Positions 54,956 to 64,000 of a DNA stretch of 64,000 bases are shown in pieces (the stretch's first letter is position 1; each line of letters starts with the position of its first letter). The notes under the pieces are model-generated. The model made no database searches and had not been told where the DNA came from. It was given only the letters and a program-made list of their open reading frames with translations. Made by a program: the position numbers and the translations under genes. The stretch comes from Diploscapter coronatus. Lineage: Eukaryota; Nematoda; Chromadorea; Rhabditida; Rhabditidae. The stretch lies in contig OZ038422.1 in the NCBI GenBank assembly GCA_964036155.1, positions 55,699,201 through 55,763,200 on the forward strand, in the 5' to 3' direction.

Positions 54956-55662
54956 TCATTTGGAGGGTGACACAGCAGGAGAAGGTAACATGGAAAGCAG
55001 ATCTGTAAATGGGCTGTGAATACGAGAAATTTATGCAGAAATTTTCTGACTCACTATCTTAGAATTAAAAAAAATGTTGAAAAAACTATTACCGATGGGT
55101 AGTGTTCCCCTGCTAACTCGAGCTCTGACAGTATCTTCGAGGCATTCGATATACCTAGCAACAGATAGCAGCAATTGCTCGTCGTTTAAGGTCTGTGCTC
55201 GTGGAGAAGGCAATAGATTTCTCAGCTTTTCCAATTCCTAAATTCAAATTCTTTCCCACCTTATCCTTTACCATGATATTTAATGTCTACCTTTCTCTCC
55301 TTCTTCGAAATTCTTCCTTGAGACTGAACAGCCTTCAACGAAATTCCTTTGCCACCTGAAATTCGGCTATGATTTCTGATTCACAAAACAGACAAAGAAA
55401 CATTTTAGCTAGGAAGACATGTGAAGGACGGATTTTCTAGAAAAATATTGTGAAAGAAATGAAAGAGCTATCCGAAATTTTTGGCTAAATATCGTCGGCG
55501 TTATTAACTAGCTTGTAGTTCCATGAATAGCTAAAGAAATTTTCATCGTGACACTTTATTCATACCTAAATCAATATGTAAAGTTTTGTGCTAACCTTTG
55601 GACCTTGATTGCATCGATTGAACGGAGAGTCGACGCTTAGACGGAAGGGCCGGCGATCTCAT
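54956..55662 (-). CDS. Small atypical helix-loop-helix protein B (Id-like)
   Basis: Predicted 107 residues from four in-phase exons: 55596-55662, 55291-55355, 55093-55237 and 54956-55002. It begins MRSPALPSKRRLSVQSMQSR, followed by SQGRISKKERK. After a phase-0 intron the HLH segment reads ELEKLRNLLPSPRAQTLNDE and QLLLSVARYIECLEDTV, then a short tail ending LLSMLPSPAVSPSK. The pattern LR.LLP...(L)...LL..V..YI..LE is that of Id/HLH proteins, and the ER.R basic motif is not in register with helix 1, so DNA binding is doubtful. The intron lies at the same place (just before helix 1, phase 0) as in the gene at 51031-51486, suggesting the two are old paralogues. The function, presumably modulation of bHLH dimers in the nucleus, is inferred. 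Confidence 0.72.
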
Positions 55663-58600
55663 GATGAAAAGGTGAAGAAGAATGGGAACGAGAGGGAGTG
55701 GAAAGGGATGAATGGGAGGGGTGAGGGATAGAGATGAGGAAAGGGAGGAACGGTCGGAGGGATGGGATGCAAAAGAATGAATGGGAGAATGAGAGGGGAG
55801 GGGTGAGGCGAGGGCAACGAGCAACTCGGCCACCACATGCAACTCACAACTGCACACACACACATACACAGACACACAGACACACATGGCTGGCATCTGC
55901 ACGATAGGCCTCAATTTCACAACCGCACCAGATAATGGCCAACTCGTTCACAGACGCGCGCCTGTTCCTCCTTTCTTTTACCACAAAATTAAATGGATCT
56001 GGTGAGATATGGAGGCATTTACAGATCCGTTCTTTAAACATTGCTTTGAAATTTATTTGACAGTTCTGAGAGAATTTTTAGACCTTAAGTTTTGTCTAAT
56101 GGAATATCATCCTGACGAAATACGATAAAATTGGAGAAAAATTGTTAAAATAACAAATTAATTGAATTGAAATGCATTCATAAAGTATCACATCTTAGAA
56201 ACCTAAAAATTTCGAATTCCACCAATCAACAAATAAAGAAAGTTGAAAATCAAGATCGAAGCTAACTTTGACCCTTAAATTTTCGAAATTGAAGCTTCGT
56301 GATTTCCTGCTTGTCATCTCTTGAGCAGGATGCTATTTTTGTCAAAATGAATTTTGATTAGTAATATGAAAGATGAATAGATAGAATCCCCAAGCTCCGC
56401 CTCTTTGCAAAAATGCATTTGTGGTAGTTTGAAGCAGAAAATTTGCGAAGGAAGTGCCCTTCAAACCCAAAATGTTAATAAAAACTGCCTAAACCGACGA
56501 TAAACTGGACAAGATGGTTTTGTGCAAGAATTTATCCAAAAATCGGACTTGGCATATCCACTTGGGGAACCTATGAATAAAGCTCGCATTCGATATGGAT
56601 TTATATTCAGCTTCAATCATTGTTTGCACCATTCTTGCATGAACTGTCATTTTTCACATCCCAACTAAATGTGAAAATGTGTGGAATTGGTCTTGTCAGT
56701 TTCATTTGTCACTGCGTCACTCGCGTGATTTCTCTGCGATTTGCATTTGCATAATTTGCCCCCTTCAGCCATAATTCAGTCTTTATCTCGACGATCCTGC
56801 ATTGCTGCATTGGAATGGAAATGAGCGAGAAAAGCAGGCATTGACCGTGTGATCGATCAAGCGGATAATGAACAACTGTGGGCATAGATTGCATAATTCC
56901 TCATTCCCATCGCGTGTGCCCAGTTAGATATTGCCTCTCCTTGTATGCACTTCATAACTCCTGAGATATGTAAATGAAGCAAGCATAGCCTCGAGTTATG
57001 TAACACAGGTCCAGAGGCCAGTATTATTATGCGCACTTTATAACTCTCAATTATACGTGCTCTGAGAAAATAATAAAAACCTTAACTGCGATAATCTGAG
57101 ATACAATGGCTATTTCCTGCGTATCCACAGGTTATGGACAATAGAAAATCGACGATATTCATTGTCCCATCTGATTTTTTCAATGTATCGACAGAATATG
57201 TCCAGACACAGTATCATTTTCGATTTCCAACCATCTGTCAGCTGAAACGCGCGAACTTGCAGATACATCTTTTCTCTTCATTTCATTAGATCCGTCCTTG
57301 GCAGTTTGTTGTACTAATTATACTGACTCGAACACGAGCAAAGTAGCCGCACTTTCACATGAAAAAGGGAGAAAATTATACAGCGGTGCAGTGTTGGACA
57401 GAGACATAATGAGCTGTGGTCATTTCCTCCCAAACATCGATAGTTCAACTGCATTGACAGTGTACTGTTGATGATGATTGTCCATGGGTGAAAGGGAAAG
57501 GAGAAGAAAAGATGAGCCGAACTGAAAATGAGCTCACAAAAGAGCGAAAGGTCGCATAATTATGTGCATGAGAGGGAAAATGCCAACAGCAGGTAGATTT
57601 TCTTATTCATCGCTTCGCTTTTTCGAATATCGTTCATTTAAGAAAGCGGCCCACCCGATCTATCAACTCGAAGGACTAATTCCATAGGCAAATAGCCTAG
57701 TGATAAAGCCTTTTATGACCGCCTATAAAGACAAGAGATACCTGCACGGTCGGCCGCTCTAAACTTGTCTCTTTTGGTATTGCGTCATGGCTAATGAGCT
57801 TGCCTTTCTTTGGAATGACAGGCTCAAGTGACTGCTGTGTCATTTGAGGCGAGTCTCAAAGCCCCGACCGCTCAGCCTCCCACTTCTCCGCCTGTCTGTT
57901 TGCATTCCCTTATTCTCCTCCTTATTAGAATAAGACTCGGCCAAAGGTAACTGAATATCTCGGAGGCTCGAGGGTTTGCTCGGTCAAAAACGGTCAATGG
58001 ACCGGTCAACTCGAGAGTCGACTGCCAACAAGGCAATCCTCATCCTCTCAAACACGGCCAAAGCCAGAGCTATTCATGGGAATCTCAACAAATTGATATA
58101 ATGTACAGGAAAATTAAAGAAAAAAGAAAAAAAATACAATTGAAGTAAATTCATTTTAAAAATTGTAATATCCGACGATCTCAAGGAAGAAGTCGGACCA
58201 GAGACTTCAAATTCTCTTTGAAGGGATATTTGAGTGTTTTTTTACCTATGTTCAACCTGGAGAACGCGAATATGGGTCTTTTTCCGACATTTTCAACTTC
58301 GGATGCAGGTTCCAGGATCTGAGGGTCAAATTTTAGAAGCCAGCCCGACACCCCGAAACCTATATCAAATTGTGAAGCAAATATTATAGGAGGTTGATTA
58401 CACGATCATTCTGACTTGAATCTTCTCTAGATCTGTGCGTTCTTAAGCACCCGGTAAAGTGACCAACATAATCATTTCATCTACTTCTATCGTGCCTGTT
58501 TAATGGTCTTTCAGATCAGATCACCATAACATAAGTTTATGAAGTTCAAAACTTTCATTTTTCCCTAATCTAGATACCGTTCAATTCTCTACTTCATTTG

Positions 58601-59328
58601 AACTTCCTAGACTACGATCATAAGTGTGAAGACAATTTTAACCCAAAGGATTTTTGAAAGTGGCCGCGAACATCTCCAAAACTCACCTGCAGAATCAATG
58701 AAGAGAGAAATAGTACATGAAAAGGTACAGAAAATACCGAGTACATCATCCATAAATGGTCATTTTTCTTACTCACTTAATTTTAGCTTCAAGTTGTATA
58801 TTCCCGACACGGAATCTCAACTTGATATGTCATTTAAATAGAGGTATTTCCACTTCTAAACCATTATTTTAAGAAGGAAAGTTCTGTTTATGTTTTCAAT
58901 ATTCATTTCTCCTCATTTTCATATTTTTATTTAAGTTAAAGTTCAATATTTTTCAAACTTCAGACAGCCCTGCTTTTAATATTCATTAAAATAAAAGCTT
59001 CTTACTCTCTTTCTCCTGATCTTGTTTCATTTTAACGAGAGGTGGCATTCGAAATTGAGCAGATTATTGTTCACTCAATTAAAAACCCCTTCATTTGTTT
59101 AGTTCTAATTCCTAATCATTTGTCTAAATTACTAATTTTATATTATGATAAGAATTCTTCTCGCAAAATATTCGACATCACTATTCACTTATCAATTTTC
59201 CTTCAATGTAAAAGTTTGCTTTCTTGTTCTTAATGGTTATTGATTTTTTAAAAATCTATTTACGCATGAATGCAGGATTTATTTCTTAAATCAATACATT
59301 TTTAATTTTAAAAATTAAAGAATAAAAA
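55663..59328. other. Gene-poor tract upstream of the Hsp70-like gene
   Basis: 3.7 kb without a supportable gene. Includes a purine-rich stretch (55670-55805), a CA/GACA repeat (55852-55887) and a patch of ordinary complexity at 58170-58360 that resembles coding or repeat sequence but cannot be assigned. Confidence 0.4.
55852..55887. repeat. Interrupted CA/GACA microsatellite
   Basis: Tandem CA units interrupted by TA and GA steps on the plus strand, immediately upstream of the small HLH gene that reads leftwards from 55662. Confidence 0.8.
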
Positions 59329-61014
59329 ATGGTCTACATCGGAATCGATTTGGGGACAACGTATTCGTGTGTGTCGGTGACGGAAAACGGCAAACCTAAG
59401 GCCATTCACCATGATGATGGTATGAAAAGATCATAATTTTGAGAGAATGATAATTTTAGGAAGGAATATCGTCCCTTCAGTTGTCGCATACGGTGCTGAG
59501 ATTTTGGTTGGAAATCCTGCTTTGAATTCTAATATCGATATGTCGAATATCCTATATGGTAAATTAGAATGATCATTATGACAAAATGCATAGCTTGAAG
59601 ATTCAAAACGGTTGATTGGTTGGAAATTTCTGCACAATTTACCGAATGCTGAAGCTCGTCAACTCTGGACATTCAAAGTCGATACAAGAAATGTAATTTC
59701 AGTGCATTTCTCTATGAAAACGTGATTTTAGAAATGCGCTGGATATGTGCTGAACAAGGGACGGTCAAATGAGCGATTTTTGAAGCCCGAAGAAGTTTCC
59801 GCAGAGATATTGAAATACTTGAAGAGAAGAGCTGAGGTGTTATTTTTATTGTTTTCTAGAATTCTTACTTATTTTTTTCTAGATTTATTTAAATCAAAAA
59901 GTTACTGGCGTTGTCGTGACTGTTCCTGCATTCTTTCAAGATAATCAGAAGGCTGCAACGAAAAAGGCGATTGAATTAGCCGGACTTGAATTAAAACGAT
60001 TATTACATGAACCTAACGCTGCTGCAATCGCTTATAGTGCGAAAAACAATCTTGAAAATTCAAAATTGCTGGTTTTTGACTTTGGAGGGGGTCAGCTTTG
60101 ATATAAAATTATATCGGCATTTTCCAAATTTAGGAACGCTAGACGTAAGTATTCTGAGAATGATTGGCAATAATGTCGACGTCAAGGCTGTGACCGGTGA
60201 TACTCATTTAGGTATGTACTATTCTTTCAAACAGAAATGGTGTATATTTTAGGCGGCCAAGATTTTGATGGTCGTATTATGGAATACGTGCTTACGGAAT
60301 TTAAGAAAAGCTCGAGTTATGATATCGATAAAAGACCAAGATTAATTAAAAAATTACGCACAAAGTGCAGAGAAGCAAAAGAGTTTTTGTCAAATAATAT
60401 TGAAGAAACAAATATCTTCGTAAGTGTATCTTCACACTATCTTTAATTAATTCATTTTTTAAATTCAGATGGAAATTAATGATAAAGTTGATTTGGAAGT
60501 TCGATTGACAAAATCTCAATTGAACCGACTATGTTCTGATCTATTTACTAGAGCGATTCAACAAGTTGATTCGGCTCTAAACACTGCACAAATGAAGACA
60601 GAAGATATTAATTACGTTGTAAATCATTCATCCAATAATTACATATAGAACAAGATAGACGGTTTTAGATTCTCGTTGGTGGTTCAACTAGAATACCGAG
60701 GATTAGGGAACTTCTGACTGAGAAATTTGGAAGCAATAAAATCAAACTCGATTTGAATCCAGACGAAATCGTGTCTCATGGAGCTGCTATTGTGGCCAAT
60801 ACTCTTGAAGTTTCAATATAAAATTAATCAAATTTACTTTTTAATTTAGTTGGCAAACCAATTTGACCGTATCTGTATTGATAACCCAACGACTTCAAAA
60901 TTTGATAAAATTGCATCAGCAAATTCTATAGCATTTGGAGCAATTAAGCAACTAAAAGTAGGTCCTCCAAGTAGATATGCTAAATTCCATTTTGGAATCA
61001 ATTTTTGCACATAA
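59329..61014 (+). CDS. Hsp70-type ATPase (nucleotide-binding domain only)
   Basis: Ten exons: 59329-59419, 59460-59558, 59601-59692, 59732-59836, 59883-60090, 60134-60211, 60253-60419, 60469-60618, 60669-60809 and 60850-60957, with an open frame running on to a stop at 61012-61014 (431 residues). The cytosolic Hsp70 ATPase core is complete: [14 protein letters not shown] (phosphate 1), [10 protein letters not shown] (catalytic Lys), [31 protein letters not shown] (Glu), [15 protein letters not shown] (phosphate 2), [13 protein letters not shown] and [16 protein letters not shown] (adenosine). After [18 protein letters not shown] the DVTPLSLG linker and the whole substrate-binding domain are missing; instead about 36 residues without recognisable Hsp70 sequence follow. 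The key catalytic residues are retained, so ATP binding is likely but chaperone cycling is not. A GTAGGT donor at 60958 may join it to the downstream kelch gene. Confidence 0.88.
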
Positions 61015-61271
61015 AAGATGGTCTGAGATGTAAATAAGCTTTCCGTGAATAAAAAAATAATAAAATTCCCTGACCGAAAAAATCGCAAAATCAGTCGCTC
61101 AAAATGAACACATTTTCACAAACGAAATATTACTTATGCGTGGTTGTGTGTGTGTGGCTATTTTACCCTTATTTTTTGCACAGAACCATTTTATCAGGTT
61201 TATCGTCGATCTAGACTGGGTTTTTGTTATAATTTCAGAAAGGAATTTAAATTTCATTGATTAACAATACA

Positions 61272-63594
61272 ATGAATGAATTAGTTCAAACTAGCAATAA
61301 TTTGCAGATTGATGGGGACAATTCATTCAATAATTCGCACGAAATTTTGTTTTATTGTAAGAAATTATATTGAAAGCTAAGTAAGAAACTTTGAAACGAT
61401 TCATAATAATTTAGTTTATTATCAAAATGATGATAAAAATGAAGGAAGAATATGTTTGTTCAATCCATTTACTTGTTCAGTAGAAGAGATTGCAAAATTC
61501 CATATTTGTTATCTGCCATATGAAGTAGCAACTACACAGAATAAAGTAATTTTTGTCCATTATTTTGAATAGCTTCTTAAATTTAAGCTATTTGCAATTA
61601 ACTATTATGAAGAGTCATTTGAGATATATGACTTGAATACTCGACAAATCTCAAGAGGTCTGCTCAACAAATCCATGAATGATCGATTCAAAGAATTTTA
61701 CAGGTCCAGATCCTCCTGAATGGCGTGAACATGCATCTGTGACTTGTTTCAAAGACAAACTGTACTATTTGGGTGGAGAGTATCCTAAAGCATGGATATG
61801 GAAAAATACGAATCGAGTTGATGTAAGAAGATGGAATGAAAGTCGATGAAATAATTAATTCAGGTTTTAATAGATGGAAAATGGCAGACAGGGCCTGCTT
61901 TTCCTCGTTCAATTAATTGTGCTCAAACAATAACATGCGATGGAATTTTATACGGTCACATTATAGCATATTCATTATTGTAATTATGAATATTCAGTTA
62001 TTGATGGTCATGACAGTGGAAAGATATATCGATTATCAGACGATGAACGGAAATGGATTGAAGTTGGAGAGATTCCAGAAAAACGAACTGCTTTCGGAGT
62101 TGCATCACTAGATGGAAGAATTTACATAACTGGAGGACGAAAGTCGTTAATTTTGTATGATAAACAATTTATCATTATATATTTAGTTATGGAGTATTAG
62201 AATCCTGTCTGTGTTTCGACCCCTCAGCTCCATCTAAAAGTCGAATTTCTCAAATCGCCGATATGAATTATGCAAGAGAAGATCATTCGCTCATTGTCGC
62301 TAACGAGAAATTGTATGCAATCGGAGGGTGAGCTGAGATTTTGCATATCTTTATACCAACTATTTGTTAATTTAGATTTCAAAAAGAATTTATATCATGG
62401 AAAAATTATTGTAATTCAATCGAGGAATACGATCCAAAAACGAATAAGTGGCGTCAAGTTAGAATTTTATTTTATCGTAAGAAATTGTTGAAAGCTAAGA
62501 GACTTGAAACGATTCGTAATAATTTAGTTTGTTATCAAAATGATGATAAAAATGAAGGAAGAATAGGCTTGTTCAATTCATTTACCTACTCAGTAGAAGA
62601 GATTGCAAAATTCGACAATTGGTATCGGCCATATGAAGTAGCAACTACACAGAATAAAGTAATTTTTGTCCATTATTTTGAATAGCTTCTTAAATTTAAG
62701 ATATTTGCAATTAACTATTATGAAGAGTCATTTGAGATATATGACTTGAATACTCGACAAATCTCAAGAGGTCTGCTCAACAAACCCATGAATGATCGAT
62801 TCAAAGAATTTTACAGGTCCAGATCCTCCTGAATGGCGTGAACATGCATCTGTGGCTTATTTCAAAGACAAACTGTACTATTTGGGTGGAGAGTATCCTA
62901 AAGCATGGATATGGAAAGATACGAATCGAGTTGATGTAAGAAGACCAAATGAAAGTCCATGAAGTAATTTATTCAGGTTTTAATAGATGGAAAATGGCAA
63001 ACAGGACCTGCTTTTCCTGATCCAATTACGCGTGTTCAAACAATAGCATGCAATGAAATTTTATACGGTCACATTGTAGCATATTCATTATTGTAATCAT
63101 AGACATTCAGTTGTTGATGGATGGGGATGGAAAAGTAGAAAGATATATCGATTATCAGACGATGAACGGAAGTGGATTGAAGTTGGAGAGATTCTAGAAC
63201 AACAACGTTATTTCGGAGTTGCATCGTTAAATGGAAGAATTTACATAACTGGAGGACGAAAGTCGTTGATTTTGTATGATAAATAATATATCATATATTT
63301 AGTTTTGATAGTGTATTCAAATCCTGTCTGTGTTTCGATCCCTCAGCTCCATCTAAAAGTCGAATTTCTCGAATCGCTAATATGAATTATGCAAGAATGG
63401 ATCATTCGCTCATTGTCGCTAACGGAAAATTGCATGCAATCGGAGGGTGAGTTGAGATTTTACATATCTTTGTACGAAATATTTGTTAGTTTAGATTTCA
63501 AGAATTTGGACCTGAAAATTATTGTAATTCAATCGAGGAATACGATCCACAAACGAATAAATGGCGAGAAGTCGGAAAAATTAAAATAAAATGA
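61272..63594 (+). CDS. Kelch-repeat protein made of two fused tandem copies
   Basis: Predicted 580 residues from 15 in-phase exons: 61272-61356, 61415-61545, 61573-61657, 61704-61822, 61864-61954, 61998-62154, 62187-62327, 62376-62476, 62528-62658, 62686-62770, 62817-62935, 62977-63067, 63111-63273, 63303-63446 and 63495-63594. Each half carries kelch motifs: CFKDKLYYLGG, VASLDGRIYITGG, IVANEKLYAIGG, and YDP.TNKW at the end. Two or more kelch blades are clear per half; together they could close one propeller, normally five to seven blades. No BTB or other N-terminal domain is visible within this model. Introns of 27, 29 and 32 nt are needed to keep the frame; the 27-nt one occurs in both halves and otherwise introduces TAG. 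AATAAA is at 63639-63644. Confidence 0.82.
61342..63590. repeat. Direct tandem duplication, two units of about 1.1 kb
   Basis: Unit 1 runs from about 61342 to 62460 and unit 2 from about 62461 to 63590, offset by about 1113 bp. Long stretches are identical or nearly so, in exons and introns alike (for example the 27-nt intron and the 46-47-nt intron that follows). The junction lies inside the exon at 62376-62476, where the former last exon of copy 1 runs into the former first exon of copy 2. The high intron similarity indicates a recent event. Confidence 0.88.
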
Positions 63595-64000
63595 AGCTTG
63601 ATTACAATAATCTCAGATTTAATGTCAAAATTTTATTCAATAAAGTGAAATAATAATTTGATTTCAATGAGAATGATACAGACAATTCTCGAAGACATCC
63701 ACGAATTATGAGGGAAAATTGTAACTCAAATAAATATTTCATTTAAAAAATTCTTTAACCAAATCCAATGTTATTTTATAGTAATTTCAAAATGTATAGC
63801 AGAAATAGTTAATCTGCGAATAGCTGTCTGACAACCCCTACATCTATCTCCAACCAGATTTGTTACATATTTCAACATGCATCTTCAAGTTTAGGATTCT
63901 TAAATGATAAACCATGTTTAGGAATCGATTTTGTCTGATAAAAATTGCAACGCATCAACTTAGTAGTTTCATTCTCCGTTCTTCAATTATCGATTTCACT
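63595..64000. other. 3' UTR and right edge
   Basis: Holds the poly(A) signal AATAAA at 63639-63644 for the kelch gene. No further gene recognised before the window ends. Confidence 0.5.

Noticed and set aside
58170..58360. Patch of moderate complexity that looked like a repeat or a coding remnant
   Set aside because: No open frame, terminal repeat or known family could be supported by eye.

Overview
The window is a stretch of animal nuclear DNA, AT-rich, with many small exons, and is most probably from a nematode. The best clade evidence is a complete Srh-type seven-transmembrane chemoreceptor (43745-45712), a family known only from nematodes, and a roughly 100-residue Olig-type bHLH gene that looks like the C. 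elegans hlh-17/31/32 group. I cannot name the species. Most introns are 40-60 nt or 0.2-3.5 kb; a few appear to be only 26-32 nt.

Layout, left to right: ATIC (purine synthesis, minus, runs off the left edge); an otopetrin-like proton channel (minus); a bestrophin anion channel (plus), convergent with a chymotrypsin-fold secreted serine protease (minus); a Tigger-like transposase scrap; a RASSF tumour-suppressor homologue with C1, Ras-association and SARAH domains (plus); a GLUT-like major-facilitator sugar transporter (minus); a small unrecognised protein (plus); glutamine synthetase (minus); the hlh-17-like bHLH gene (minus); the Srh chemoreceptor (plus). A 14-kb gene-poor tract (45.7-59.3 kb) follows, holding only two tiny divergent HLH genes that face each other tail to tail (51031-51486 plus, 54956-55662 minus). 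The right end carries an Hsp70 nucleotide-binding-domain gene and a kelch-repeat gene built from two fused tandem copies (plus).

The genes do not form one pathway. ATIC and glutamine synthetase are both nitrogen-metabolism housekeeping genes but lie 24 kb apart. No operon-like tight same-strand spacing is visible, except possibly Hsp70-like and kelch (257 bp apart), where an in-frame splice could join them into one protein. Small non-autonomous transposons are scattered in introns and spacers: three hAT-like elements (one with a perfect 8-bp target duplication), a TA-flanked palindromic element that makes up nearly all of one bestrophin intron, and two other foldbacks.

Exon models were made by eye from reading frame, GT/GC-AG sites and family motifs. 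Reading phase was checked across exons for the bestrophin, protease, RASSF, transporter, glutamine synthetase, hlh-17-like, Srh, HLH, Hsp70-like and kelch models. The otopetrin model has one unresolved junction.
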